DNA of 64,000 bases from assembly GCF_029210495.1 (NCBI RefSeq), contig NZ_JARGDK010000005.1, positions 1 to 64,000 on the forward strand, given 5' to 3'. Below are positions 45,081-55,305 of the stretch, in pieces. Numbering within the stretch: position 1 is the stretch's first letter; each line of letters starts with the position of its first letter. The translations under genes were made by a program, and so were the position numbers. The stretch comes from Pseudothioclava nitratireducens. Lineage in GTDB: Bacteria; Pseudomonadota; Alphaproteobacteria; Rhodobacterales; Rhodobacteraceae. The notes under the pieces were generated by a model that had not been told where the DNA came from, did no database searches, and worked only from the letters and a program-made list of their open reading frames with translations.

Positions 45081-45555
45081 CCGTATGCAACAGAGCGGCC
45101 TGAAACGCCCCCCCGGGCGCGCGGAGGCGCAGATCTTTCATCTCAGCTTTCCGGCTGATGCGCTCTCTGTCCGAGGGGCGCTTCGCGCCGCGCTGGCCCG
45201 GTTCCTACGACAGATGACACCGGATGAGGCCGGCACCCTCGAATTGATCCTTGCAGAGGTGCTCAACAACATCGTGGAGCATAGCTATGCCGATAGCGGT
45301 CACGGCACGATCACCCTGTCGATGGTGCGGGATCGACGGGGCCTTAGCTGTTCCGTCAGCGACGATGGCGTCCCGCTGCCCGTCGATTGTCTGACGCGTG
45401 CCGATGACGATACGGACCGACCGCATCCCGAAAGCCTTCCGGAAGGCGGATTTGGCTGGTTCCTGATCCGCGACCTCGCAGAGGATCTTGGCTATCGCCG
45501 CGAAAACGGGCGCAACCTACTGGCGTTTCGCCTGCCGCTACAACCGCAGGCATAG
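45070..45555 (+). CDS. Anti-sigma-factor-type serine kinase (GHKL ATPase)
   Basis: 161 residues, one histidine-kinase-like ATPase domain of the RsbW/SpoIIAB class: N-box ELILAEVLNNIVEHSYA, G1 SDDGVPLP and G2 GGFGWFLIRDL. It would phosphorylate the STAS partner and hold a downstream protein inactive. The start at 45070 is preferred because GAAGGGG precedes it; longer starts lie inside the STAS gene. The sequestered target is unknown. Confidence 0.88.
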   Translation: MLADRMQQSGLKRPPGRAEAQIFHLSFPADALSVRGALRAALARFLRQMTPDEAGTLELILAEVLNNIVEHSYADSGHGTITLSMVRDRRGLSCSVSDDGVPLPVDCLTRADDDTDRPHPESLPEGGFGWFLIRDLAEDLGYRRENGRNLLAFRLPLQPQA

Positions 45556-45576
45556 GCGCGCCGCGATTGGGGCGGT

Positions 45577-45903
45577 TCAGTTCAATTGGAATTGCAGAGG
45601 GTAGCGTCCATCCTGAAAATCTCCGAACAGATCGTTCAGATCGGGATGCTCAACCGGGACACCCGAGTAATCCGCGATGAGGTTCTGCTCGGAGACATAC
45701 GCCACGTAGTAGCTGTTATCGTTCTCCGCGAGCAGATGGTAAAAAGGCTGATCTTTGCTCGGCCGGCTTTCTTCCGGGATCGCATCATACCATTCCTGCG
45801 TATTGGAAAAGATCGCATCAACGTCGAAAACCACGCCACGGAACGGATGCTTCCGATGGCGGACAACTTGACCGAGATGATATTTTGCTCTCGTCGGATG
45901 CAT
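45577..45903 (-). CDS. hspQ: HspQ (YccV-like) heat-shock/hemimethylated-DNA-binding protein
   Basis: 108 residues of the YccV/HspQ family: KYHLGQVVRHRKHPFRGVVFDVD, then QPFYHLLAENDN and YVSEQNLIADYSG. In E. coli HspQ binds hemimethylated oriC DNA and modulates Lon specificity. I searched for an RpoH promoter: the upstream region has CTTGAA but no CCCCAT partner. It is convergent with the kinase gene. Confidence 0.93.
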   Translation of the reverse strand: MHPTRAKYHLGQVVRHRKHPFRGVVFDVDAIFSNTQEWYDAIPEESRPSKDQPFYHLLAENDNSYYVAYVSEQNLIADYSGVPVEHPDLNDLFGDFQDGRYPLQFQLN

Positions 45904-46091
45904 TCAGGCCCCCATTACTCGTTTTATAACCATGCCAGGGCGGACGCGTCCACAATTCGGCCACAATTCATCCGGAAACAAATTGTCGAACCAAGGCAAA
46001 CAGTCCAGAGGCGACCGATCAGCTTTGTGATTTCACTTCAAGCGAAAACCCGGTAAAATGCTTGAAAATAGCCGAATAGAGCTGAGCAGTG

Positions 46092-46670
46092 ATGAACAAA
46101 TTCCTCAAAATGGCCCTTGTGCTGTTGCTTGCGTCCTGTGGCGGGAATGCGGGCAAGGCCCCTCGCAATCTCGATAATGCCTGCGCGCTGGTGCGCGAGA
46201 AGCCCGCCTATTACCGCGCGATGAAAACGACAGAACGCCGGTGGGGCGTGCCGGTGCATGTGCAGATGGCCACGATCCATCAGGAATCGAAATTCATCGG
46301 CACGGCCCGCACACCGCATCGCTACGCGCTTGGCGTCATCCCGATCGGTCGTCAAAGCTCGGCTTACGGTTACAGTCAGGCGCTCGACGCGACCTGGGAT
46401 GAGTATCGCAAGGAAACGCGCAGCTACGGTGCCAAGCGAAACCGGTTCCGCGACGCCGCCGACTTCATGGGCTGGTATATGGACGGCTCTTCCAAGGCGC
46501 TTGGCATTTCCAAGGCCGATGCCCGCAGCCAATATCTCGCCTACCATGAAGGCCGCACCGGGTTCGCCCGCGGCACTTATAACTCAAAGTCCTGGCTGAT
46601 CGCGGTGTCCGACAAGGTCGCGCAGCGCTCTGAAATGTATCGCCAGCAACTGCGCGCCTGCGGGAAGTGA
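46092..46670 (+). CDS. Lipoprotein with SLT-type (transglycosylase) domain
   Basis: 192 residues. Lipobox LLLASC places Cys16 as the lipid anchor, so it is an envelope lipoprotein. The body resembles lytic transglycosylase SLT domains: HVQMATIHQESKFIGTAR with catalytic-type Glu, then YGYSQALDATWDEYR and ADFMGWYMDGSSKALG. It should cut peptidoglycan glycan strands. The ATG at 46092 is preferred over the preceding GTG. Its stop is one base away from that of convergent lolA. Confidence 0.82.
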   Translation: MNKFLKMALVLLLASCGGNAGKAPRNLDNACALVREKPAYYRAMKTTERRWGVPVHVQMATIHQESKFIGTARTPHRYALGVIPIGRQSSAYGYSQALDATWDEYRKETRSYGAKRNRFRDAADFMGWYMDGSSKALGISKADARSQYLAYHEGRTGFARGTYNSKSWLIAVSDKVAQRSEMYRQQLRACGK

Positions 46671-46671
46671 A

Positions 46672-47268
46672 TTACTTGCGGGCCTCAATCTCGGCCGGGA
46701 TGTTGAACATGCGAGAGCCCAGTTGCACGCCTTTCTTCATCTCGCCGAGGATCACCGTGGTTTTCGACCCCGCCTCGTCCGTGATCAGCCATTGCCGCAG
46801 TTCGGTCGGGCCACCGGTAAAGACAAGCTGAATGCTGCCATATTCAGGATGCTCCGGGTCCTGAGCGACCACGGTCGTCTTTGGTCCGTCGGCGCGATGG
46901 CCCACCACCATCTTGGCGCGCGAGAGATCGACATTCTCGGCAAGGATCAGGTTCAACGGCGTCTTTGACAGCGGATACTGTTCGGGGCCGAGATTCGATT
47001 TCGGGTCGAACACCGCAACCTGCCCGCCACCCGCCATCACCAGCGTCTTGTCCGAAGCATATTCGAACCGCACACGGCCGGGGCGCTTGATAAAGACTTT
47101 CCCGGTAGAAATCGTCCCGTCAGAGTTCACTTGCGTGAAATCAGCTTCGACGGTTTTCAAACCGTTGAGATAGCGCGAGATCTCGTTCAACGGGATCTTC
47201 TCGGCGAAGGCCGGCGCGGCGAGGGTCAGCGCCAGAACCGGCGCGAGGACAAAGCGAAGTATGTTCAT
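46672..47268 (-). CDS. lolA: LolA outer-membrane lipoprotein carrier
   Basis: 198 residues with a Sec signal (FVLAPVLALTLAAPAFA). The LolA pattern follows: LNGLKTVEADFTQVNSDG, GKVFIKRPGRVRFEY, FDPKSNLGPEQYPLSKTPLNLIL. It ferries lipoproteins across the periplasm from LolCDE to LolB or the outer membrane. It lies downstream of ftsK, about 95 bp away, with a hairpin between. That order is common in alphaproteobacteria. Confidence 0.95.
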   Translation of the reverse strand: MNILRFVLAPVLALTLAAPAFAEKIPLNEISRYLNGLKTVEADFTQVNSDGTISTGKVFIKRPGRVRFEYASDKTLVMAGGGQVAVFDPKSNLGPEQYPLSKTPLNLILAENVDLSRAKMVVGHRADGPKTTVVAQDPEHPEYGSIQLVFTGGPTELRQWLITDEAGSKTTVILGEMKKGVQLGSRMFNIPAEIEARK

Positions 47269-47300
47269 GACGTTCAATCTAATCAGTCGCCGGAAATAAA

Positions 47301-47333
47301 AAAGCCCCGCCGGATCACGAGTGGCGGGGCTTT
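47301..47333. terminator. Hairpin between ftsK and lolA
   Basis: AAAGCCCCGCC/GGCGGGGCTTT, an 11-bp perfect stem with an 11-base loop. On the minus strand it ends in a T-run. It may partly end ftsK transcription or protect the message end, since lolA continues on the same strand. Confidence 0.7.
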
Positions 47334-47362
47334 GCTTCACGCTTTCGCGGGAAATGTTTCGA

Positions 47363-50300
47363 TCATTGTTCGGGCACAAGGATTTCGCGCTTGCCGACAT
47401 GGTTCGCCGTCGAGACGACGCCCTCATCCTCCATCTGCTCGACGAGGCGCGCGGCCTTGTTGTAGCCGATGCCCAGCTTGCGCTGAATGTAGGAGGTCGA
47501 GCATTTCCGATCCTTGATGACGATCGCCACCGCTTGATCGTAGAGCGCGTCCTCGCCCCCGGTATTGCCGCCCGTGTTGAGCCCGAGCACCGCGTCGATA
47601 TCGCCCGCCTTCTCCTCATCCGGGCCATCCAGCACGCCGGACATATATTCGGGCGGGCCGAAGCTCTTGAGGTGGTTGACGATTTCCTCGACCTCTTCGT
47701 CCGACACGAAAGGACCGTGGCAGCGGGTGATCTTGCCGCCACCCGCCATGTAGAGCATGTCGCCCATGCCGAGCAGTTGCTCTGCACCCATTTCGCCAAG
47801 GATCGTGCGGCTGTCGATCTTGGACGTCACCTGGAACGAAATCCGGGTCGGGAAGTTCGCCTTGATCGTGCCGGTGATGACATCGACCGAGGGGCGCTGC
47901 GTGGCCATGATCAGGTGAATGCCCGAGGCCCGTGCCATCTGGGCGAGACGCTGAATGCAGGCCTCGATTTCCTTACCCGCGACCATCATCAGGTCGGCCA
48001 TCTCGTCAACGATGACGACGATATAGGGGAAGGGCGTGGGCTGGAACTCTTCGGTTTCGAAGATCGGCTCGCCAGTTTCCTCGTCAAAGCCCGTCTGGAC
48101 AGTGCGCTTGAACAGCTCGCCCTTGGCAATCGCCTCTTTGACGCGCCCGTTATAACCCTCGATGTTGCGCACACCCATCTTGGACATCTTGCGATAGCGC
48201 TCTTCCATCTCGGCCACGACCCATTTCAGCGCGACGACCGCCTTCTTGGGGTCGGTCACAACAGGGCTGAGCAGGTGCGGGATGCCGTCATAGACCGACA
48301 GTTCCAGCATCTTCGGGTCGATCATGATGAGGCGGCACTCCTCGGGAGACAGCTTGTAGAGAAGCGACAGGATCATCGTATTGATCGCCACCGATTTCCC
48401 CGAGCCCGTGGTGCCCGCGATCAGCAAGTGAGGCATCTTGGCGAGGTTGGCGACCATTGGCTCGCCACCGATATCCTTACCGAGTGCGAGCGGCAGACGC
48501 ATGTTGCTGTCACCGAAATCGCGCGCCGAGAGGATCTCGCGCAGCACGACCTTTTCTCGATGTGCGTTCGGCAGTTCGATCCCGATCACGGACCGGCCCG
48601 GCACGGTCGAGACACGCGCGGAGAGCGCCGACATTGAGCGCGCGATATCATCCGCGAGACCGATCACGCGGCTCGCCTTGAGGCCCGGTGCAGGTTCGAG
48701 TTCATACATGGTGACGACCGGGCCCGGACGGACCGAGACGATCTCGCCCTTCACGCCGTAATCGTCGAGCACGTTTTCAAGCATCCGCGCGTTTTCTTCC
48801 AGCGCCTCGTCCGAGAGCTGGTGTCGCTGGATCGAAACCGGGTTCATCAAAAGCGAGAGCGGCGGCACCTCGTATTCGACATGCTTCGGCGGCTCGAACT
48901 TGAGTTTCGGCTGCGCCTCGGCCATTGCCTGACGCGAGGGCGCGGGCGCCTTCTTGACAGGCATCACGACGCGGCGGGCCTCGGGGACCTGCTGGATCAC
49001 CTGACGGTTAAGCTCCTGACGCGGCGCGGGAATCTCGTCGTCCTGCGGATCGTAGTCATCTTGCAGATCATCAAAGATGTTGTCTTCTTCGAACGCGTAG
49101 TCGGCCTCTTGGGACGCAGGCATTGCGGGCTCAGCATAGTCCGCTTCTGCGTAGGTCGGCTCCGCGTAGTCGTAGGTCGGCTCGGACGAGAATTCCTGAA
49201 CCTCCGCCTCGTAGGGCGCATCGTAAGGCGCGTCCCATTCGGGTGCGGGCGGGATGGTCTGAAGCTGCGGCTGCGGGACCGTAACGTGACCCGGCATGTA
49301 ACGCGGCGCGGCATGGAGCGGCGGCTCGGCGCGGGTCATCGGGGCCGGCTGAATCTGCATCGGCTGCTTGGGCGTGCGCGCAAGACGGTTGGCCACGGCT
49401 TTCAGAACCGAAGCCGGCGCGCGGGGCGCGTCGACGGCGGGGGGCGCGACTTCGGGTTGATAGGGTGCAGCCATCGGCGCGGCGGGATCGGCAGCCATCA
49501 CCGGCGGCTCAGCGCGCAGCTGGGCGCGCGCTTTCACCGCGCTCGCGATGCGCGCACGGATACGGTCCTCACTCGGCGCTTCAGGGTCGTAATCTTGCCA
49601 GTGCGGCTGCGTTTCAATCAATTCCGGCTCGGGATCGGCCAAATCATACTCGGGCTCCGCCGGGCGGATAATCCGCGACAAAAGCGACCCGCGCGGCTCG
49701 GTCACCACCGGGGCCGCGTCATAGCTCGCCTGCGACCGATAGGTATCTGCGGCCTGCTGCGCCTCCCATGTGGCCCATTCCTCGGCGCGCGCCGCCGCTT
49801 CGGCGCGGCGTTGGCGCTGACGATCCGCGGCCTGACGCGCAGCCTGCACCGAGGCAGACGCGCCCTTGCCCAGCCCCGTCATCAGCGCGGCGTAAACCGC
49901 AACAGTGCCCAGCACCATGAAGCGCAGGATTGCGCGCAGCTCGGCACGTTCGAAGCCAAGCACGAAGGCACCCATGGCCAGCGTCAGAAGTGCGAAAATC
50001 ACCGCCATTACGTTCAGGCCAAAGCTCCCCGAAACCGGCGACATGCCAAGGATGGACCCCGCGATCATATCGCCAAAATGGCCACCGAGACCGAAGGCCT
50101 GACCCCATTCCGCACTCGGCACCAGGAGCGCGGCATAGACCGAGGCCAGCGCGATCGAGATCGGCAGGAAGATGGCGCGCGACATCGCCCGCTCTTCGCC
50201 GCGGTGCAGAATAAAGCGCAAGCCCCAGGCCAGCAAACCGGCGGGCAGCAGCCACGCCCCATGCCCGACAATGACGAACAGCGGCGAGGCGATCCCGGCT

Positions 50301-50509
50301 CCGATCCGGCCCAGCCAGTTCTGCACCGGTTGTTCCGACGCCGCCATCCAGCTTGGATCTTCGGGCGCATAGCTGGCGAGCATCATAACCGCCAGAACAC
50401 CGATCACCACAAGGGTGCCACCCAGCAATTCCTTGCCGCGCCGTTCGAGTACGGCCTGCGTGTTCTGATCAAGAAGCGGATCGCGCTGTCGTGCCTGATA
50501 AGATGCCAT
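47363..50509 (-). CDS. ftsK: FtsK DNA translocase
   Basis: 1048 residues: an N-terminal membrane domain with four to five helices (about 30-205), a long Pro/Glu/Tyr/Ala-rich linker (about 215-540) with repeats such as [17 protein letters not shown], the motor domain with Walker A GTTGSGKS (about residue 696) and Walker [11 protein letters not shown], and the C-terminal gamma winged helix (about 985-1048; [20 protein letters not shown]). It pumps chromosome ends at the septum and activates XerCD. Size and all parts fit the family. It starts 12 bp after the aminotransferase stop. Confidence 0.96.
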   Translation of the reverse strand: MASYQARQRDPLLDQNTQAVLERRGKELLGGTLVVIGVLAVMMLASYAPEDPSWMAASEQPVQNWLGRIGAGIASPLFVIVGHGAWLLPAGLLAWGLRFILHRGEERAMSRAIFLPISIALASVYAALLVPSAEWGQAFGLGGHFGDMIAGSILGMSPVSGSFGLNVMAVIFALLTLAMGAFVLGFERAELRAILRFMVLGTVAVYAALMTGLGKGASASVQAARQAADRQRQRRAEAAARAEEWATWEAQQAADTYRSQASYDAAPVVTEPRGSLLSRIIRPAEPEYDLADPEPELIETQPHWQDYDPEAPSEDRIRARIASAVKARAQLRAEPPVMAADPAAPMAAPYQPEVAPPAVDAPRAPASVLKAVANRLARTPKQPMQIQPAPMTRAEPPLHAAPRYMPGHVTVPQPQLQTIPPAPEWDAPYDAPYEAEVQEFSSEPTYDYAEPTYAEADYAEPAMPASQEADYAFEEDNIFDDLQDDYDPQDDEIPAPRQELNRQVIQQVPEARRVVMPVKKAPAPSRQAMAEAQPKLKFEPPKHVEYEVPPLSLLMNPVSIQRHQLSDEALEENARMLENVLDDYGVKGEIVSVRPGPVVTMYELEPAPGLKASRVIGLADDIARSMSALSARVSTVPGRSVIGIELPNAHREKVVLREILSARDFGDSNMRLPLALGKDIGGEPMVANLAKMPHLLIAGTTGSGKSVAINTMILSLLYKLSPEECRLIMIDPKMLELSVYDGIPHLLSPVVTDPKKAVVALKWVVAEMEERYRKMSKMGVRNIEGYNGRVKEAIAKGELFKRTVQTGFDEETGEPIFETEEFQPTPFPYIVVIVDEMADLMMVAGKEIEACIQRLAQMARASGIHLIMATQRPSVDVITGTIKANFPTRISFQVTSKIDSRTILGEMGAEQLLGMGDMLYMAGGGKITRCHGPFVSDEEVEEIVNHLKSFGPPEYMSGVLDGPDEEKAGDIDAVLGLNTGGNTGGEDALYDQAVAIVIKDRKCSTSYIQRKLGIGYNKAARLVEQMEDEGVVSTANHVGKREILVPEQ

Positions 50510-50521
50510 CTCTCACCGTCC

Positions 50522-51700
50522 TCATACATAGATACAGTCGCGGAGCCTGATGAGCCCGCGCTGCGTTTCTTCTTTTGGGGCGACCAAGGCCACCCGAATG
50601 TAAGATTTGCCGGGGTTATCCCCGTTCACTTCGCGTGCCAGATAGGCACCGGGCAGAACCCGCACCCCGGTCTCGCGCCAGAGTTTCAGCGCCGCCGTCT
50701 CGCCGTCTTCGACCGGTAGCCACAGGAAGAAGCCGCCGTCCGGCAGGCGGAAGCCTTGGACGCCTGCGAAAACCTCGGACGCAATGTTATATTTTTCGGC
50801 ATAGAGCGCGCGGTTATCGACCACATGCGCCTCATCCGACCACGCGCGTTCTGATACGCGTTGGATCGGCTGTGGCAACGGGGCGCCGGCATAGGCGCGC
50901 AGCTGACGGATACGGCGGATGTTCTCGGGGCCGGACGCGACGAACCCGGAGCGCAGCCCCGGCAGGTTCGAGCGTTTCGACAGCGAGTGGAAAATCACGA
51001 CGCGCTCGGGATCGTGGCCTGCTTCGGCCGCGACCTGAAGCGCACCGGGCGGCGGCGCGAGGCGCCACAGCTCGGAATAGCATTCATCCGCGAAGATCTT
51101 GAAATCGTGCTTCTCGGCCAGAGCGAGCAGCTCCGCAAGATACTCGCGCGAGGCAATCGCGCCCTGCGGGTTCGAGGGCGAACAGAGATAGACAATCGCG
51201 GTGCGGTCCAGCACCTCGGCAGGCAGGCTCGCGTAATCGGGCAGAAAATCGGTCTCGGCGCGGGCAGGCACGAAGACGGCCTCGGCGCCAACCGTGGCCG
51301 CTGCCACCGCATAAACCTGATAGAACGGGTTCGGGATCAGGATGATCGGTTTCTGGCCATTCTTGGCTTCGGGGCACAGCGCAATCGCAGCGTTGAAAAG
51401 CCCCTCGCGCGTGCCGTTCAATGCCATGATCCGGTCGGTGCCCACCTCGACCGCGTAGCGGCGCTTCAACCAGCCGGAAATCGCACCCAGCAGCTCGGGC
51501 GTGCCGTCATTGGCGGGATATTTCGCAAATTCACCAAGGGTTTCCGCGAGGATCGGCCCGACGAACCCCGGCATCGCGTGGCGCGGCTCGCCAATGGTCA
51601 TCGCAATGGCTTCGCCGCCGGGAGCGTGCGAATCCAACAGCGTCCGCAGACGCGGGAATGCGTATTCGGGCAGGTTCGAAAACCGCTCGGGATAAACCAT
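50522..51700 (-). CDS. dapC: Class I/II aminotransferase, DapC-like
   Basis: 392 residues. PLP lysine in FHSLSKRSNLPGLRSGF, the KRSNLPGLRSG form shared by N-succinyldiaminopimelate aminotransferases; the NPTG-like loop is CSPSNPQGAI. It likely makes a diaminopimelate precursor for lysine and peptidoglycan, which fits its place before ftsK. The start at 51700 follows GAGGCACCG; 51733 is less likely. Substrate not proven by sequence alone. Confidence 0.8.
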   Translation of the reverse strand: MVYPERFSNLPEYAFPRLRTLLDSHAPGGEAIAMTIGEPRHAMPGFVGPILAETLGEFAKYPANDGTPELLGAISGWLKRRYAVEVGTDRIMALNGTREGLFNAAIALCPEAKNGQKPIILIPNPFYQVYAVAAATVGAEAVFVPARAETDFLPDYASLPAEVLDRTAIVYLCSPSNPQGAIASREYLAELLALAEKHDFKIFADECYSELWRLAPPPGALQVAAEAGHDPERVVIFHSLSKRSNLPGLRSGFVASGPENIRRIRQLRAYAGAPLPQPIQRVSERAWSDEAHVVDNRALYAEKYNIASEVFAGVQGFRLPDGGFFLWLPVEDGETAALKLWRETGVRVLPGAYLAREVNGDNPGKSYIRVALVAPKEETQRGLIRLRDCIYV

Positions 51701-51818
51701 CGGTGCCTCATATTCGGGGTCGTTGCGCCCCAATTGAGGATCAGGTTACCCAAGCGACGCGCCCTCGTCCAGAAAAAGCCTGCGCGTTCGGGACCTTGGC
51801 CTCGCGCATTGTGGCATT

Positions 51819-53138
51819 TCAGCCAAGCGCGGCTTCGGTCGCAATTCCAAGCCGCAAAAGCCGATCTTCGCTCATCGGCGCCGCCATCAGGCTGATCCCG
51901 GTCGCCGGAACCCCGGTGGGCAAGGTCAGCACGCACAGACCGAAGATATTGCCGATCCGCGTATTTCGGAGCGCCAGCAGGTTCTCGGTCTGGAAATAGG
52001 CCGGGTCCGAGAGCAATCGTGCACCATCCGGGGGCAGGATGGGCGCGGTGGGGACCAGAACCGCGTCATAGGCGGCCGTTTCAGCCAGATACTCGACCCG
52101 GTGCCGGCGCAGGTCCTCCCACGCTTTCACATAGTCCGACGCCCGCACGTCCCGCCCGGTGCGGAAGCGCTCAAGGATCAGCGGATGCATCTTCTCGGGG
52201 GCCGCCTCAATCACTTCTTTCCACTGACCGTAGGCCTCGGGCGCGAACAAAATCCCCGAGAGATCCATCGCAGGCGTGACCATCGGCAACGCCCGTCGCT
52301 CGATAACCGCGCCTGCCTTGGCGAGCCGCTCGACGGCAGCTTCGAATCCCCGAACAGGCGCGTCACGGGTGCCCTCGAACGGCAACCCGTCCAGCACCAG
52401 TAGCCGCTTGCCGACCAGGGTGCAGTCGCGCAGGTCGGGCGGGTGCCGCCCCTCCAGAGCCGCAAGCAGATGCGCGCAATCCTCAACATTGCGTGCCAAG
52501 GGGCCGACCGTGTCGAACCGCTTGCAGAGTGGCACCACGCCGCGCGTCGAAACCCGACCATGCGTGGTTTTGAGCCCAACCAGATCATTCCACGCGGACG
52601 GGATACGCACGGACCCGCCCGTGTCAGAGCCAATCGCCGCAGCGGCCATCCCCATCGCAACCGACACCGCCGCGCCCGAGGAGGACCCGCCGGGGGCGAG
52701 CCGCGGGTCATGCACGTTCGGCGGCGTCGCGGTCATCGGGTTCACGCCCAGCCCGGAAAAGGCCAGTTCGGTCATATGCGTCTTGCCAAGGCAGATCGTC
52801 CCCGCCAGCGTCGCCATCCTGAGAACCTCGGCATCGTCCGTCGGCACACGCCCCGCCAGCAGGCGCGACCCTGCCTCGGTCTCGATACCGGCCGTATCGA
52901 ACAGGTCTTTCCAACTGATCCCAACCCCGTCGAGCGGCCCGCGCAGGGTTCCGGTCTTGGCCCTTTGCCGCGCGGCCATCGCAGCGGCACGGGCGCGGCG
53001 TGGCGTCAGGCGGGTGTATATCTGATCGCCTTCAGCGCCCTTCGCGGCCTCGAGATAGGCTTCGACCTGATAGACCGGATCAAGAGTGCCAGCAGCAATT
53101 CGTCGTCCCTGCTCTACCGCGCCCAGAAATCGCGTCAT
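51819..53138 (-). CDS. Amidase-signature hydrolase
   Basis: 439 residues. The Ser-Ser-Lys triad is visible: Lys in ISWKDLFDTAG, first Ser in APGGSSSGAAVS and nucleophilic Ser in GSDTGGSVRIPSAW. The family includes GatA, acetamidases and aryl-acylamidases; without gatB or gatC nearby it is more likely a stand-alone amidase. It lies 118 bp upstream of the aminotransferase gene on the same strand and may share its transcript. Substrate unknown. Confidence 0.9.
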   Translation of the reverse strand: MTRFLGAVEQGRRIAAGTLDPVYQVEAYLEAAKGAEGDQIYTRLTPRRARAAAMAARQRAKTGTLRGPLDGVGISWKDLFDTAGIETEAGSRLLAGRVPTDDAEVLRMATLAGTICLGKTHMTELAFSGLGVNPMTATPPNVHDPRLAPGGSSSGAAVSVAMGMAAAAIGSDTGGSVRIPSAWNDLVGLKTTHGRVSTRGVVPLCKRFDTVGPLARNVEDCAHLLAALEGRHPPDLRDCTLVGKRLLVLDGLPFEGTRDAPVRGFEAAVERLAKAGAVIERRALPMVTPAMDLSGILFAPEAYGQWKEVIEAAPEKMHPLILERFRTGRDVRASDYVKAWEDLRRHRVEYLAETAAYDAVLVPTAPILPPDGARLLSDPAYFQTENLLALRNTRIGNIFGLCVLTLPTGVPATGISLMAAPMSEDRLLRLGIATEAALG

Positions 53139-53235
53139 GCCCCATCTCCGTCCGTTTCCAAAACGCTAGCCGCGACGGATTCACGTGACAATGGCGCAGA
53201 TGGACAAAAGCCGCGCAAACGCCATATTGAGCCGC

Positions 53236-54462
53236 ATGAAACATGATTCCGATGTGATCGTCGCGGGCGGTGGGTTGAATGGCCCCGCCCTTGCTCTGGC
53301 TCTGGCGCAATCAGGGCTGTCCGTCACGGTGGTCGATGCGGCCCCTGCGCGTCGGCGCGCGACAGACAGCTTCGACGGTCGCGCCTATGCGCTCGCGCTC
53401 GCCTCGCAAAAGCTGCTGGGCGCCATCGGCGTCTGGACCGGCATCGCGAGCGATGCTCAGCCGATGATGGAGGTCAAGGCTGCCGACGGTCACGCAGGCG
53501 AAGGGGCAGCACCCTTCTTCTTGCATTTCGACTCGCGTGAACTGGATCAGTCGCCAGTGGGTTACATGCTTGAGGACCGCTTTCTCTACCGCGCCTTTCT
53601 GGATGCGATGGAGACTTCACCGAAGATCACCCTGATCCACGAAACCCAAGTCACCGCGCAAGAGGTCGAGCCGGGCGGCATCGCCGTGACCCTCTCGGAC
53701 GGGCGTGTTCTGCGGGCGAAACTACTGGTCGGCGCCGATGGGCGGCGGTCCGGCGTGGCGGAACGTGCCGGGATCACGCGTGAAGGCTGGGATTACGGGC
53801 AGATCGCGCTGGTGACCGCCATCGACCACGAACGTCCGCATAATGGCATCGCGCATCAGTTCTTCATGCCGTCGGGACCGCTTGCCATTCTGCCATTACC
53901 CGGGAACCGCTCTTCAATCGTCTGGAGTGAAACCGCCGAAAACGCGCGCACCATTGCGGCGCTTGATGACGAGGATTTCCTCGCTGTGCTGCGCCCACGC
54001 TTTGGCGACTTTCTGGGTAAGATCAAACTGGCAGGCCCCCGCTTCAGCTATCCGCTGAACCTCACGCTGGCCAAAGCCTATGCCGCGCCGCGCGTGGCGC
54101 TCGTGGGGGATGCTGCCCACGGCGTGCATCCGATTGCGGGACAGGGACTCAATCTGGGTCTGCGCGACGTGGCCGCACTCGCCGAAGTTCTGGTCGAGGC
54201 GATGCGCCGTGGCGAGGATATCGGCGCGGTTGACGTGCTGGAGCGCTATCAGGGCTGGCGCCGGTTTGATTCCACCTCGCTCGCGCTCGGCATGGATACG
54301 GTCAACAAGCTGTTTTCCAACGACAATCCGATCCTGCGCGCGGGGCGCGACATTGGGATCGGGATCGTGCAGGCCATCCCGGCACTGAGGCAGGGTTTCA
54401 TGCGCCAGGCGGCAGGTCTCTCAGGTCCTGTGCCGCGCCTGATGCAGGGGCGTCCGCTTTAA
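53236..54462 (+). CDS. UbiH/UbiF/Coq6-family FAD monooxygenase
   Basis: 408 residues. FAD-binding GxGxxG-like [15 protein letters not shown] near the N-terminus, the central [12 protein letters not shown] and the C-terminal [21 protein letters not shown] motif place it among ubiquinone-ring hydroxylases. It would hydroxylate one position of the ubiquinone ring at the inner membrane; which one is unclear, since alphaproteobacteria often use one enzyme for several positions. The ATG at 53236 is chosen by alignment. It overlaps the convergent trm112-like gene by 4 bp. Confidence 0.9.
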   Translation: MKHDSDVIVAGGGLNGPALALALAQSGLSVTVVDAAPARRRATDSFDGRAYALALASQKLLGAIGVWTGIASDAQPMMEVKAADGHAGEGAAPFFLHFDSRELDQSPVGYMLEDRFLYRAFLDAMETSPKITLIHETQVTAQEVEPGGIAVTLSDGRVLRAKLLVGADGRRSGVAERAGITREGWDYGQIALVTAIDHERPHNGIAHQFFMPSGPLAILPLPGNRSSIVWSETAENARTIAALDDEDFLAVLRPRFGDFLGKIKLAGPRFSYPLNLTLAKAYAAPRVALVGDAAHGVHPIAGQGLNLGLRDVAALAEVLVEAMRRGEDIGAVDVLERYQGWRRFDSTSLALGMDTVNKLFSNDNPILRAGRDIGIGIVQAIPALRQGFMRQAAGLSGPVPRLMQGRPL

Positions 54463-54644
54463 TCGAGCGGGCGTGCCTCGTCCTCAAGCAGGATCGGAAT
54501 GCCGCCCCGGACCGGAAAGGCGAGCCCAGCCGCCTTCGAGACAAGCTCCTCGCGGTCCTTGTCGTAATGCAGCACGCTTTGCGTGATCGGGCAGACCAGA
54601 GCCTCGAGCATCCGGCGGTCAAATTGCGGTTTGGCATCATTCAT
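54459..54644 (-). CDS. Trm112-family small protein
   Basis: 61 residues: [37 protein letters not shown]. This is the Trm112/YcaR family, which in eukaryotes and archaea activates methyltransferases and in bacteria is of unclear role. Only one Cys remains of the usual CPxC zinc pair (CPIT). ATGA overlap with the LON-domain gene shows that it closes the xthA-cnoX-LON operon. Confidence 0.9.
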   Translation of the reverse strand: MNDAKPQFDRRMLEALVCPITQSVLHYDKDREELVSKAAGLAFPVRGGIPILLEDEARPLD

Positions 54645-55279
54645 TGAACATTCTCCTCGCCGCCGCCATGCATCGCATATTCCAGCAGCGTCGTCAGGGT
54701 TTCGCGCCGGGTCACAAGACAGGGCGCCTCAAGGAGCGCCTGCTTGTCCTCGGGTTCAAGCGGCAACAGCATCGAGAGCGAATTGATAAGCAGCTCATCC
54801 TCAGCATCCTTGAGCGCCTCCCAATCGGTATCGAGCCCGCGGCTGCCGAAATAGCGTTTGAGAACCCCCATGAACCGATCCCGTTCAAAACCCGGATCAT
54901 GTTCGGCCACCCCCAGATCCCGCGCGAAATCCTGCCATGAGACCTCGGCCCGGATGTAGGGCGTAAAGCCGCCCATCTCGCGCAGGACACGGAACCGCGA
55001 CACACCCGACAGCGTGATCATGTAGCGCCCATCCTCCGTTTCAGAGAACGCGGTCAACCGCCCCGCACAGCCGATCTGGCACAGACCGGGCTGCCCGTCG
55101 TGATGGCGGCGGGGCTGGATCATACCAACCAGCCGCTGCGGCGTTTTCATGCAATCTTCAAGCATTTGCAGATAGCGCGGCTCAAAAATGTGCAGCGGTA
55201 GCTTCCCGCGCGGCAGCAAGAGCGCGCCGCTGAGCGGGAAAAGCGGAATGGAATCGGGAAGGTCGCCGAGCTTGATCAT
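54641..55279 (-). CDS. LON N-terminal (substrate-binding) domain protein
   Basis: 212 residues with the LON-SB domain alone: [27 protein letters not shown] and [27 protein letters not shown]. There is no ATPase or protease part. Such proteins are common in alphaproteobacteria and may be adaptors in protein quality control. It lies 26 bp after cnoX and overlaps the trm112-like gene, so these are one transcript. Confidence 0.92.
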   Translation of the reverse strand: MIKLGDLPDSIPLFPLSGALLLPRGKLPLHIFEPRYLQMLEDCMKTPQRLVGMIQPRRHHDGQPGLCQIGCAGRLTAFSETEDGRYMITLSGVSRFRVLREMGGFTPYIRAEVSWQDFARDLGVAEHDPGFERDRFMGVLKRYFGSRGLDTDWEALKDAEDELLINSLSMLLPLEPEDKQALLEAPCLVTRRETLTTLLEYAMHGGGEENVQ

Positions 55280-55305
55280 TTGCTTGAGTTAGCGCGCCGG
55301 GACGC

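Noticed and set aside
45904-46091. Possible RpoH promoter for hspQ
   Set aside because: CTTGAA-like hexamers occur near 46037 (minus strand) and 46061 (plus strand), but neither has a CCCCAT element at the correct spacing.
48821-50719. 632-codon plus-strand frame opposite ftsK
   Set aside because: Antisense of FtsK, mostly low-complexity Arg/Leu/Gly/His sequence.
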